From positions 39,193 to 103,192 of the forward strand of contig LFSA01000029.1 of NCBI GenBank assembly GCA_001512635.1: a stretch of DNA of 64,000 bases, read 5' to 3'. Below, one piece after another: positions 47,333-57,072 of this stretch (positions are counted from its first letter, which is position 1; every line of letters begins with the position of its first letter). Below the pieces are notes generated by a model. The model was not told where the DNA came from. It searched no databases and saw only the letters and a program-made list of their open reading frames with translations. The translations under genes were made by a program, and so were the position numbers. The DNA comes from Pelotomaculum sp. DTU098 (GTDB lineage Bacteria; Bacillota; Desulfotomaculia; Desulfotomaculales; Pelotomaculaceae).

Positions 47333-47734
47333 TCACGCTTTTTGTTCTATTTCCGTTACACATTCGGTTTTTATTTTTTCAACCAGAAACTGCAGAGCAT
47401 CTATAACATGGGGTCTAATATCGCCGCCTACCAGTACATACATGATGTCATCCCCAACCTCAAGTTGCCCTTCATTAAGCCAGACCTTCACATAGAATAT
47501 TCCATCCATCTTGTATGTTTCTTTAATGGCTTCGTCAACTTTGACCGGGTCATAAGAGAATTCCAAACCTATAACCTGCGAACCATCATCAAGACCTTGA
47601 CGAACCTTTGCTTTAGGTGTTTGCCGTACAACACCATTGTGAAGTAAAAACATCCCAACCTTTGAAGCTACAGGATCTGCCTTTGCTTCCTTAAGCCATT
47701 CTTCGATGGACGGCGGTGTTTTTTTATTAGTCAT
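47333..47734 (-). CDS. MoaE-family (molybdopterin synthase large subunit-like) protein
   Basis: 133 residues from ATG at 47734 (MTNKKTPPSIEEWLKEAKAD). Motifs VGMFLLHNGVVRQTPKAKVR (about 28-47), YDPVKVDEAIKETYKM and VGDDIMYVLVGGDIRPHVIDAL resemble the MoaE family, which joins sulfur to precursor Z to make molybdopterin. MoaE usually works with MoaD, but no moaD or other molybdenum-cofactor gene is nearby. It may therefore be a paralogue with another role. It is close to degraded defence-type genes. Confidence 0.65.
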   Translation of the reverse strand: MTNKKTPPSIEEWLKEAKADPVASKVGMFLLHNGVVRQTPKAKVRQGLDDGSQVIGLEFSYDPVKVDEAIKETYKMDGIFYVKVWLNEGQLEVGDDIMYVLVGGDIRPHVIDALQFLVEKIKTECVTEIEQKA

Positions 47735-47790
47735 AGACTTATACGCTCCTTTTAAAATTTTTCTCTTCAATAATGATTTACTAATTTACT

Positions 47791-48491
47791 TCAGCATAAA
47801 CATGCCTGTTCCTTGAAATACGGACTCAAGTTGATAAACATTTTTTTAATCTGCTCCTCATCCAGCTGGCTCTGCAGGACATACTCCAACAGTTCCTCCT
47901 GCCGCGCCTGCCCCAGGGTGAGACGGTAGAGCGACAGTATTTTAATCAGCCGTTCATACTTTACCTGATCCTTGCTCAAAGGATACATCGGCACAATCCG
48001 CTCGATTTTAACCATCCTGTCGTGATCCGGCAGGCACCAAAAGGGTACCAGTTCGGGACACATGTCCCGCCTTTCCTCCTGAGTGGCGAATTCAAACATC
48101 TCACGCCAGATATCTTCTTTAAATTTTCTGTTCCCGTATTTTTTGGCAATGTTTTGCCGTATGGCAAGGCACTTGTACCGGTTGATCCGCCCCTCCCGCT
48201 GCTCCAGCTCAACCGGATTGGAAGGCAGGTTCCAGTGCGCTATTTTCCTGCAATAGTAATGGAAATCCAGTCCCTCCTGCCCGATGGACGTGGTTGCCAG
48301 GACGAAAGGACCCCGCCTCCCAGCCATACTCCATCCCGCCAGCTGAACTTTTCACTGTTCAGCTTGACCCGTTCCTTGCCTTGCAGTTCTATCTCCCGAT
48401 CGATTAATACCGAGCTCATCCACTGCTTCCGGAGTGTAGAGTAGGCTAAGGATAGAAAGAATCTTGTTTCTGTCACGGCTGCTGTAATCAA
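47791..48491 (-). pseudogene. Helicase C-terminal remnant
   Basis: The readable leftward frame 47791-48327 gives VLATTSIGQEGLDFHYYC, AHWNLPSNPVELEQREGRIN and a C-terminal tail, clearly motifs V-VI of an SF2 (SNF2/DEAD-like) helicase. The ATP-binding half is missing. A second frame (48240-48491) continues upstream with EIELQGKERVKLNSEKFSW, so the gene is both frameshifted and N-terminally truncated. It lies next to the frameshifted nuclease and may be the relic of one defence or repair unit. Confidence 0.75.
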
Positions 48492-48578
48492 TCCAATCTA
48501 TTTGTAAGGACTGAGGCATTTGTGTTTACCTTTTTTGATACCAAAACATGTTAATATCAATACTCCATCCATCCTGTG

Positions 48579-49711
48579 TTAGTTTAACCCTCTGAGATCT
48601 TCAACCAATTCATTTAAAGCGCTGACAAACTTGTCTATATTGTCTAACTTAAGTCCATTACCCACCACTACCGATGAATAACTTGGTTTTTTAACTAAAT
48701 AGTTACCAAAAAATGAGAGATTGTTCTGAAACTTTTCCAAAAAACTCTTTATATCCTGAGGGAAATCAGTTTTTGGAACGGTTAACAACAACATATCCTT
48801 GTCCCATTTTGAATCCTTCGGGTATCCCCGGAGAATAGTTAGCAATTTTCCTTGGACCTTGACCCTGAATGAAAAGCCAACTAACCCCCAATAAATAGTC
48901 TCGCCATATAATTCTAAAATTTGGAATAGATTTTCCCAAACCTGTCTTGCTGCGGGATCACTTTTTTCAAGAAAATTCTGCATCGTTGTCTTTGATGAGG
49001 CGGATGAAGCGCGGCTAGTCTTTGTATCCGGAAAGTAAGCCCGGGGCACAAATATTTTTTGCCGTCACTTGAAAAATGGTCAATTTCGACACCTGCAAAA
49101 GTAGAGGAACTCGTCATAGTCAAATACTTCATAGTTCGCTTTAAAATATCACCAATATCTGGACTTATAACTATATAATAAAAACTGCCATCAGCCAGGC
49201 AACGAGAAACACCCTCCTTAAATTTCTCCCAACCCTTTTCGCCTTCACCACTTTCATTTATCTCATCTATCTCATCCACATTCTGCCCCCACATTACATT
49301 AAATGCATCACGAAGGTTGTTCAACCCGTGGAATTTAGGATCAGTACACCTCGTACTATTAAAATAGTTTCTGCAAAGCCCTTCGAACTCCTCAAATGTC
49401 AGCCCCCAGAGGTGGGAGCCATAATCCAGGAGCTGCGCAAGCACACGCCTTGAATCCGGATTTTCCGGCCCTTTCTTAAACTCAACAATCACGATGGTAC
49501 CTTTTTCATCAATACACATCAAATCGATGCTGCCTGAAGGTAAAGTTGTCTCACGTCCTACAACTAGGAGATTTAGCAAATTCAGATCTTCTATCGGAAT
49601 TAACTCCGGGTTCTTCTTTACAGCATCCTGCAGTTCGTTTTCAGCCTTAATTTTCTCTTCTTTAACCAAATACTCTTTCTGACCTTCTTTAACAAGAAGA
49701 TACCTGGTCAT
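48579..49711 (-). pseudogene. PD-(D/E)XK nuclease-like protein, frameshifted
   Basis: Two leftward frames form one protein of about 377 residues. The N-terminal part (from about 49711) has the nuclease core GSIDLMCIDEKGTIVIVEFKKG, an Asp then Glu-X-Lys signature of the PD-(D/E)XK fold. The second frame (ending 48579) carries FLEKSDPAARQVWENLFQIL and GLVGFSFRVKVQGKLLTILR. The frames meet near 49040-49055, where adding one A to the A6 run in GGCAAAAAATATTT gives GKKIFVPRAYFPDT. It resembles NucS-like restriction or repair nucleases. It sits between the helicase remnant and addAB. Confidence 0.7.
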
Positions 49712-49786
49712 AATTAACACACATCCAGAATTTTATAAAAATAATAATCGTATTTATGTCATTTCATTTAGGGCAATAGTGTTGAT

Positions 49787-52700
49787 TTAGGAAACTACAA
49801 CCCACCTGTCTGCATGGGTGAAGTAAAGACCGGCTTCGTAAACCTTTTCTTTAGCTATCTCCTCCCAGAATCTACGGTACATTTCCACCTGGGCTCTGTA
49901 GTATTCCACCAGATTGGCGAGACCTTCTTTGTTTTCCACCGTATCAGTTTTGTAATCAACTATCACCCAGCCGCCGTCCTCGAGGAAAACGAGGTCGATA
50001 ATCCCGGAAACAATTGTACCCCCTTTAAAGTCCTGTTTTTCTTCTTCAACCTTCACTGAAAAAGGGACTTCCACAAACCGCTTTTTACTCCGCAGCATCC
50101 TCCGCCAGATAGTTGACTGCATTATTCTCTTTACCAGCTTTAAGACCTGCTCCTTTTCCTCCGGCGCCCTGCCCTCCTCCGCTAAAACATTCTCAATAAA
50201 GAGCTCCAGGTTAACGGGCGCTTTCTTAACAGAGGATTCCAGTACCCTGTGAATCACCCTGCCCCAGGACTGCCCTAGGCCTGTACTATGTCTTTCCGGA
50301 CCCTGGACCCCCTCTTTGGACAGGGCGGTAACAGAAGTAACGCTGTAACTGGGGACATTAATGGAGCTCGCGGGACCGGGAAAGCCGGCCCTGGCCTCGT
50401 ACAGGTCCTGGACTGTAATTTCAGCACCGGCAACGCCCGCCCTTTGATGCGTCCCTGCCTGAACTTCCTCTAATTCGGGCACGCCAGCAAAATGCCCGCT
50501 AAAGGGATGCCAGGGGCTGGACTCCGGTTTATCCGGGTAGACGCTGACAACCAACAGGTTTCTCGCCCTGGTGGCAGCCACATAGAGAAGTCGTTTTTCC
50601 TCGGCTTCCAGGTACTGCTTTTCGATAGGGGCATACTTATTCCAGTCCAAAGGCTGACTGAGGATTTCACTGGTGTTTCCTTTTTTCTTCTCCACAACAA
50701 AATAACCACGGGGGACACCACAGGTCCTGTTGATGTGGACAGCCGGCTCCCAGGAGACATTTTTGCCGGGGTTGGCCAGGAAAACAACCGGCGCTTCAAG
50801 CCCCTTGGCCTTATGCAGGTTCATCAGCCTGACAGCATCGTCATCCCAGGGCGCTATATTTATTTCTTCCTCCACCCCTGTCTCTACCAGGAGCGCAAGG
50901 TAATCGACCAGTTCAACAAGAGTTGTGATCCCCTCACGTTCAGCGGCGGCGAGAAACTCCAGGCATTGTACCAGATGCCCAGCACGGCTGCGGCCCAACT
51001 CCCCAGTTAGGGCGCAGGGCAGAACCCCCAGTTCCTGGATGATCCTTTCCAGGGCTGCACTGGCCGGGAGTTTCTGGACCCATTCCCGGAAGGTCTTCAA
51101 CCTGTCAAAAGCCCACTGGAACATCTCCCGCAAATCATCATCCAGACCGCCTGGGAGATCAGAATATATGTTAAAATGCCGGCCGGCCTTTCTGAAAAGC
51201 CACAGCTGGTTGTCGCTAAAGCCAAAAAGGCTTCCCCTCAGCACAGCAACCAGCCGCACCGGGTCATCCGGGTCCAGCAGCGCCTTAAATATCTTCAGCA
51301 GTTCAGCTATTTCTGGAGAGCCTGAAAACCCGCCACTGCCTGCTATCCGGAAAGGGATACCCTGCTCCTCTAAGGCCCTGGCGTAAACATCCATATATGA
51401 TTTGTAACGCAGCAAAATCATAAAGTCAGCAGGCCTTGGCCTTTCAGTTAAACCAGCCTCGATCTCTTCAGCAGTCCTGTCCAGGGTGAGCCCGCCGTCC
51501 AAAGCCCACCGGATCCAGCGGGCTATGCGGCTGGCATCGATTGAAGCTATTTTTTCCTGGGCATGCCGGGGAACCCCTGGTATCTTGATTATCCGGACCC
51601 CTGCGGCATTCCCCTTCCCGTTTCCCCTTACCGGATCAAGGCCGCTGAAAGCAGCCTGAGAGGAAGTGGCCTCAGAGGGCAGAATCTCTTGAAAGACGGG
51701 GTTAACCCAGTCTGCTATGGCCTGCACCGAGCGAAAATTTGACGTTAGCTGAAGAACCCTGCCCCCACCCTCTTCAATCAGTTTTTTTACCTCGTTATAG
51801 GTGTCGATGTCTGCACGGCGGAAGCGGTAGATGGACTGCTTCGGGTCCCCAACCACAAAGAGCGAGCCCGGCCGGGGAACAAGCCTGCGCCAGTCCTTTT
51901 CGCAGGCATCCTGACCGGTGAGATAGAACATGATTTCAGCCTGGATGGGGTCGGTATCCTGGAATTCATCCACAAGAATATGGGTGTATCTTTCCTGAAA
52001 GTAGCGCCGCACCTCGGGATTATCTCTTAACATGGCTGCAGCTCTGATTAAAAGATCCTGGAAATTCAGCCTTAATCTCTCCAGGCGCTGTTTACCGTAA
52101 AGCTCAACGGCCGGCAGAACAAAATCGATAATGAACCTGTGCCTGTGTTCCCGCCAGGATTGCAGGACGGGGAGAACAAACCCGTCCCGGAAGCTGTCAA
52201 AGGCGTCCTTGATTTCGCTGGCATCTTCCTTCGAGGACCAGCGGTTGTAGGTAACCCACCCCTTCTTGTCAAGGATCGTCAACAAGCGCAGAAAGATTAA
52301 ATCATCCTCCAGGTTAAATATCCTGCGCCACCACAGGGCCCTGCGCAAGAGGGACTGCAGCCCGTCCCAGCCCTTTTGGGGGACCGCGGCGGGGAGCAGT
52401 TTCTCAGCCCTGTCTAAAAGTGTTTTTAACGCTTCCCTTGCCGGCTTTAAATCCGGGGCCGGCAAGTCCTGCCGCTCCACTTCCACATCGGGATAACCAG
52501 ACAGCATTTTGTAAATATCTTTCAAATCCTCTGGTTTTACATCGATTTTGTTCAGGTCCGCCAGCGCTTGCGGGTTTTCAACATGCACCCGGTTCAGGTA
52601 ATCCTCCCAGGCCTGCTCGCACAGCAGGGCGTCCTCCAGTTCTTCGATTTCCCTAAAGTCCGGGTCCAGGCCGGCTTCAACGGGCCTTTCCCTTAATAAT

Positions 52701-53038
52701 GTTGCACAGAATGAGTGGATCGTACCCAAAAAGCAGCGGTCCAGATCATTCAGCGCACGGTTCAACCTGTCCCTGACATCTTTATTCTTCTCCCGGGCCA
52801 GTTCCCTTTCCAGACACAGTTGAAATTTTTCCTTGAGCTCCGCGGCAGCCTTTCTGGTAAAGGTTACAGCAGCTATTTTGTCCACGGTACACTTGTTTTC
52901 CCTGATGAGAGCCACCATGCGCTCCACCAGGCTGCGTGTTTTCCCGGAGCCGGCGCCGGCTTCCACCAGCTGGCAGGTATCGAGGTCAGTCACTATTGCT
53001 TTGCGCGCCCCGCTGTCTTTAAATACGTAATTACCCAA
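49787..53038 (-). CDS. addA: ATP-dependent helicase/nuclease subunit A (AddA)
   Basis: 1083 residues. Starts with a perfect Walker A (VEAGAGSGKTRSLVERM, about 28-44), then UvrD-type helicase motifs (LVDEFQDTDPIQAEI, GDPKQSIYRFRRAD, TSNFRS, LYVAATRARNLLVV). The C-terminal RecB-like nuclease has GIIDLVFLEDGGWVIVDYKTD with the D...D-X-K catalytic residues. AddA with AddB processes double-strand ends and recognises Chi. Its start overlaps the addB stop by eight bases, so the two are coupled. Confidence 0.95.
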   Translation of the reverse strand: MGNYVFKDSGARKAIVTDLDTCQLVEAGAGSGKTRSLVERMVALIRENKCTVDKIAAVTFTRKAAAELKEKFQLCLERELAREKNKDVRDRLNRALNDLDRCFLGTIHSFCATLLRERPVEAGLDPDFREIEELEDALLCEQAWEDYLNRVHVENPQALADLNKIDVKPEDLKDIYKMLSGYPDVEVERQDLPAPDLKPAREALKTLLDRAEKLLPAAVPQKGWDGLQSLLRRALWWRRIFNLEDDLIFLRLLTILDKKGWVTYNRWSSKEDASEIKDAFDSFRDGFVLPVLQSWREHRHRFIIDFVLPAVELYGKQRLERLRLNFQDLLIRAAAMLRDNPEVRRYFQERYTHILVDEFQDTDPIQAEIMFYLTGQDACEKDWRRLVPRPGSLFVVGDPKQSIYRFRRADIDTYNEVKKLIEEGGGRVLQLTSNFRSVQAIADWVNPVFQEILPSEATSSQAAFSGLDPVRGNGKGNAAGVRIIKIPGVPRHAQEKIASIDASRIARWIRWALDGGLTLDRTAEEIEAGLTERPRPADFMILLRYKSYMDVYARALEEQGIPFRIAGSGGFSGSPEIAELLKIFKALLDPDDPVRLVAVLRGSLFGFSDNQLWLFRKAGRHFNIYSDLPGGLDDDLREMFQWAFDRLKTFREWVQKLPASAALERIIQELGVLPCALTGELGRSRAGHLVQCLEFLAAAEREGITTLVELVDYLALLVETGVEEEINIAPWDDDAVRLMNLHKAKGLEAPVVFLANPGKNVSWEPAVHINRTCGVPRGYFVVEKKKGNTSEILSQPLDWNKYAPIEKQYLEAEEKRLLYVAATRARNLLVVSVYPDKPESSPWHPFSGHFAGVPELEEVQAGTHQRAGVAGAEITVQDLYEARAGFPGPASSINVPSYSVTSVTALSKEGVQGPERHSTGLGQSWGRVIHRVLESSVKKAPVNLELFIENVLAEEGRAPEEKEQVLKLVKRIMQSTIWRRMLRSKKRFVEVPFSVKVEEEKQDFKGGTIVSGIIDLVFLEDGGWVIVDYKTDTVENKEGLANLVEYYRAQVEMYRRFWEEIAKEKVYEAGLYFTHADRWVVVS

Positions 53039-56000
53039 ATTTTTTTAGCCTCCTCCAGGAATCCAGGAGCGGGCTGCCCTCAGGCGAGGCAAGTTCTTTT
53101 GCCCTGGCCACGGCCACTTCCCCGCCACAGACATCTCTGTAATCGCAAATACCACATCTTTCTCCGTCGTCAGCGGCTACGAATATGCCCTCTGCCAGGA
53201 TGTCAAAAAGATTGTTGAGCAATTGGGCTACTTGCTCACGATTGTCCTGCTGGTGCCGGCAAATTCTCAAACCTTCTCCCCGCTCCGTAGGGAAGTAATA
53301 CCCGGAGATAGTCACCCGGGGCTTTGCCTCAGGCAGCAACCCCTTAATAATCTGCTCTGCGGCAATGGCGTACAGGGCGTGCTGGATCTGCCGCCCGCCG
53401 CGGAAATGCCTGTGCTCGTCAAACCCGTAAGTTCTCCCGGTCTTGTAGTCCCAGACATGGTAGACACCCTCTCCGGCCCGGTCAATCCTGTCAATCTTCC
53501 CTCTCAGGAAAAACCATGACCCGTCCCCGAGATATATTTTTACCGGTTCTACCAGGCCCTGGCCTGTCTCCGCAAGTGCTTCGCTGCCCATCCCGAAGGG
53601 TACTTCAAAGAAAACAGGATCGCCGTCAGCATGGGTTTCTTCGGCAGCCAGGAAAACCTCACAGGAACGGTGGATATCCCTTACCTCCCGCTGGAAGACA
53701 AAATCATTGGGAACCGGAATCCTCTTTTTGTACTCAACTATCAGTTCATCAGCCATCTCCATGAGCATGGATCTGTGTACCAGCAAGCTGGGGCTTTCGT
53801 TCTTTGCTATTATCCTTTGCATAAAACGGCAAAAGACTTCGTGCAGCAGTGAACCCCGCTCCAGCGGGTTCAGCCAGCAGTTCGGGTCGTAGCTTAGTTC
53901 ATCCGGAGGGAGTACCCGCAGGATGTTTTTTAAAAAATAAGCAAATGGACAACCCGCCAGCTCCTCGATCCTGCTGGAGGACAGCACCAGCCCGTTATTC
54001 CAGCGCGGGTCAAATTCACCGTCAGTGTCAATCATGCCATCGTATTCCGTGGGATCGGGACTTTGCCTGGCTATAATTGCCCGCCTGCCCTGCTCAATAC
54101 CCCGGTAACACTTCCTAACCGTCTCTTCCCCGTTGGTCACACCCGGCCCCGTTAAAACCTTGCCTATCCACCACTCTGTTTCATCCAGGGCCGGCGTCCC
54201 CTCGTGGGGGCAGTACCCCGCCGGGCTGCCCAGAAACTTAGAGAGATCGGTATAATCGAGGGAGGTGTCTTTTCGCAAAAGCCGGTACGCCTGGAGAAGT
54301 ATATTTGAAGGGGAAATAGCCCTGTTTTCCACCACGTCAAAGGAAGGGAAGCTCAAAGTCACCCGCCCCCGCCTGGAGGCAAGGGCCAGAGCCATCATAT
54401 ATTGATTCCCGATGGGCCTGTCCGTGCCCAGCGCCAAGCCGGAATGAATCAGCCTGCGCTCGCCATCAAGCAGAACCGGGTCCTGGCGGCTGCTGCCCGG
54501 GAAGTTATCAGCGCCCAGCCCGGCAATGAAGGTGTGGGGACGGCAGGACCAGATTAAATTCTCATAACTGACGACGTGCAGGTGGCCAGGCCTGGGACCG
54601 GACGCTCCGGCCCGGAAAACGCCAAGGATGTTTTCCACCCGTTCCAAAGCTTCTTCGGTTTCCAGGTTAAATGACGCAAACTGCCCGGCCTGGATCAGGT
54701 TGTTGATCAATCCCTGCAGTGCCGCGGCATCAATAATACTTTTGATTTTAGTTATTACCGGTAGAATTGAGGAGAGACTGGAGGTAAGCTCCCTAAAACC
54801 AATCCTGCCCTCCTGGTCAGGCAGCGGTAAGTGGGTGAGCAGGCCGTGCACGGCTGTATAGAGCCCCTCTGCCAGCTCGCTCCGGCGCAGGTACTGCTGG
54901 CGCCTGTTTTCCGCGTCATCTTCCTCTGCCGGTTCTGACGCAGCTTTTTCCTTAAGGGTTTCGGCCATTTGTTTGAGCAGGATATAACGGTCCCTCCCCC
55001 AGCCGATGCCTGAAGCAGCCAGCAGCCGTGCCGCTGCGGCCGGTGACGGAGCGGTACTTTCCTCTTTAGATCCCGGCAGCACCACATCACCGCTTAAAAG
55101 CAGCGCTTTTAACGCCCTGACGGAGTAGCCGGACCTGATCCATTCAACCAGGCCCTTGAGGACCCTGCCGGGAGCGGTGAGGTTTCCGGGGATCCCCTCC
55201 CCGTATGTCACATTCAAGCCCAGGCGCCTAGCCAGGGAATAAATGACAGGAATATAGTCGCTACTGGTGTAGGCAACCACTACCCTGTCTAGAGATATCC
55301 CCTCCTTTATAATACACCTGAAAATTTCCCTGACCTCATTGAGCAGCCCGTAGGCGTAAAAGATACTCAAAGAACCATCACCAGCCGGCTCCGGCGACCG
55401 GTCAATTTGATACAGCCAGGGCAGGCGGTCCACTTCGGTAAGGGGAGCGGTAAGGTCTTCCAGCATGGGTGCCACCGCTGGCTCCATGCCCGGAAGGGAT
55501 AACCCGTAAACTGGATCTGCAGCTAAAACTATAAGCCTTCCATTGGAAAGTAATTCGATTAACCGGCGTTCCAGCGGGGCAAGTTGTAGAAAAGAGGGCA
55601 GCAGATAAACGGTATCAGAATCTGCGCTGGTTCTCTTTGCAAGTAAATCCAGGGCGTATGAGAGCGTGCCAGGGGCGTCAATAAATTTATGGTCCGCAAG
55701 GTAATGCTCATAGGCCTTTAACAGCGCGACCATGTCCTGTCCCTTGTCTTTGCTGACAAAACTGTCTACTCTGAGATTGTCGCTGGTAACTCCATGGTAT
55801 CTCAGCTCACCTATAGAGGAAGCTATGGCCCTGACCAGCCCGGGGGAATAACTTTCCCTGGCGAAGTAGAGCAGGGATTTCTCTTTTTCCAGCCTGTGGT
55901 AGACCTCCTCCACAACAGCTGTGGCCAGCTGCCCCGGCAGAAAAGTGAAGCCTTTCTCAGCCAGCTCTTCACCGGCCACCAGGTGGGCAAGTCCGGTTGC

Positions 56001-56162
56001 AGCTTCAGGGCGCAAGTTTACCCAGCCCACACCACTGCCGGCCAGAGCTTCACAGAGCTCATGCCCCATCCTGTATCCCGGTACAATCAGTACCTTCTCC
56101 TGCAAGGGATAACTTTTACATACTTCTTTCAGGGAAGAAAGGAGAAAGTTAATGTAAATCAC
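53031..56162 (-). CDS. addB: ATP-dependent nuclease subunit B (AddB)
   Basis: 1043 residues. The N-terminal half is a degenerate helicase fold, VLIVPGYRMGHELCEALAGS in place of a Walker A. The C-terminal half is a RecB-like nuclease with HVWDYKTGRTYG and an iron-sulfur Cys set: CPFAYFLKNILRV early, then CGICDYRDVCGG (C-X2-C-X5-C). This cluster is typical of AddB. It is first in the addBA operon. The start ATG at 56162 has GGAAAGGAGAA-type sequence before it. Confidence 0.92.
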   Translation of the reverse strand: MIYINFLLSSLKEVCKSYPLQEKVLIVPGYRMGHELCEALAGSGVGWVNLRPEAATGLAHLVAGEELAEKGFTFLPGQLATAVVEEVYHRLEKEKSLLYFARESYSPGLVRAIASSIGELRYHGVTSDNLRVDSFVSKDKGQDMVALLKAYEHYLADHKFIDAPGTLSYALDLLAKRTSADSDTVYLLPSFLQLAPLERRLIELLSNGRLIVLAADPVYGLSLPGMEPAVAPMLEDLTAPLTEVDRLPWLYQIDRSPEPAGDGSLSIFYAYGLLNEVREIFRCIIKEGISLDRVVVAYTSSDYIPVIYSLARRLGLNVTYGEGIPGNLTAPGRVLKGLVEWIRSGYSVRALKALLLSGDVVLPGSKEESTAPSPAAAARLLAASGIGWGRDRYILLKQMAETLKEKAASEPAEEDDAENRRQQYLRRSELAEGLYTAVHGLLTHLPLPDQEGRIGFRELTSSLSSILPVITKIKSIIDAAALQGLINNLIQAGQFASFNLETEEALERVENILGVFRAGASGPRPGHLHVVSYENLIWSCRPHTFIAGLGADNFPGSSRQDPVLLDGERRLIHSGLALGTDRPIGNQYMMALALASRRGRVTLSFPSFDVVENRAISPSNILLQAYRLLRKDTSLDYTDLSKFLGSPAGYCPHEGTPALDETEWWIGKVLTGPGVTNGEETVRKCYRGIEQGRRAIIARQSPDPTEYDGMIDTDGEFDPRWNNGLVLSSSRIEELAGCPFAYFLKNILRVLPPDELSYDPNCWLNPLERGSLLHEVFCRFMQRIIAKNESPSLLVHRSMLMEMADELIVEYKKRIPVPNDFVFQREVRDIHRSCEVFLAAEETHADGDPVFFEVPFGMGSEALAETGQGLVEPVKIYLGDGSWFFLRGKIDRIDRAGEGVYHVWDYKTGRTYGFDEHRHFRGGRQIQHALYAIAAEQIIKGLLPEAKPRVTISGYYFPTERGEGLRICRHQQDNREQVAQLLNNLFDILAEGIFVAADDGERCGICDYRDVCGGEVAVARAKELASPEGSPLLDSWRRLKKFG

Positions 56163-56277
56163 CCCAGATAGGAATGTAAATGTAAAATTGTGTTTTTATA
56201 ACATAATTTCTACCAGCAACTGGCTTTTCCTTTTAAATCACCTGCAAGAAAGGGCAAGTTACTCAGTTTCATCTAAC

Positions 56278-56311
56278 AAAAAACCTGGTCTAATTTGTAG
56301 ATTAAACCAGG
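56278..56311 (-). terminator. Terminator of the isochorismatase-family gene (hairpin copy A)
   Basis: On the leftward strand, CCTGGTTTAAT pairs with ATTAGACCAGG (one G-T pair), followed by TTTTTTG, about 100 bp past the stop at 56418. The hairpin and flanking bases resemble the element at 59213-59252. Confidence 0.6.
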
Positions 56312-56417
56312 CTGGTAGCAATAGGCTGTCACCTGACCGTTTTAAAAATCTAAAATTACATCCTGCTCGCACATCAATATAATCTCAACATTACATTGGC
56401 ATTATTGCGGTTGTAGC

Positions 56418-56999
56418 TTATTGTTGAAGGTTATGAAGATAAGTGATGAATTCCTCTGTAGTCATCAGTTCAATGCCGATATTTTGCATATCGTAAAGGT
56501 TGGCCTGGTGTATTTCCGGGCTCATTGCCCCTGTTCCGTCTGTCAGCACAATTACCTCGTAATCCAGGGAGTTAGCATCCCATACAGTTGCCCGTATGCA
56601 GTTCGGGGTTTGAACCCCTGTAACCACAATCCGGTTAACCTTTAGTCTACGCAGCAGCATATCCAGTTCTGTCTGGAAAAAGGCGCTCCAGCGCCTTTTG
56701 ATAACTACATACTCCCCTTTTACCGGTTTTAACTCATCAATGATCTCTGCTCCCTTTGCCCCCTCTATCAATGCACCGCCTTTTTCAAAAAAGGACCGCA
56801 ATCTGGTAATTTCTACATCAGTACCGTCTGCCCGGTAGTGGCGGATGACGTGTATAATGGGTAAATTACAGCTTCTGCCGGCATCCAAGGCTTTTTTAAT
56901 CTGCGCCGCCACTGACATAGCCCCATTGACCTCAAAGGGTGCTCCCGGCAAGCAAAAGTCGTTCTGCATATCAATAATGAGCAGGGCTGTTTTTTCCAT
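56418..56999 (-). CDS. Isochorismatase-family cysteine hydrolase
   Basis: 193 residues from ATG at 56999 (MEKTALLIIDMQNDF), with GAGGGG upstream. The catalytic triad of the family is visible: Asp in DMQNDF (about residue 11), Lys in VIKRRWSAF and Cys in TGVQTPNCIRATVWDA. These enzymes hydrolyse amides or vinyl ethers, such as nicotinamide or isochorismate; the exact substrate is not readable. It is separated from the 5'-nucleotidase gene by 75 bp in the same direction, but a terminator and its own ribosome site suggest independent or weak coupling. Confidence 0.85.
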   Translation of the reverse strand: MEKTALLIIDMQNDFCLPGAPFEVNGAMSVAAQIKKALDAGRSCNLPIIHVIRHYRADGTDVEITRLRSFFEKGGALIEGAKGAEIIDELKPVKGEYVVIKRRWSAFFQTELDMLLRRLKVNRIVVTGVQTPNCIRATVWDANSLDYEVIVLTDGTGAMSPEIHQANLYDMQNIGIELMTTEEFITYLHNLQQ

Positions 57000-57072
57000 T
57001 GCGAATTCCCCTCCTTTTGCCGGTCTTTGACCCAGCACCTTTTCATACCTAATTGTCGGTGGACTCTTAATA

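Noticed and set aside
50492..51386. Rightward frames inside addA
   Set aside because: Antisense shadow of a conserved gene; no ribosome site.
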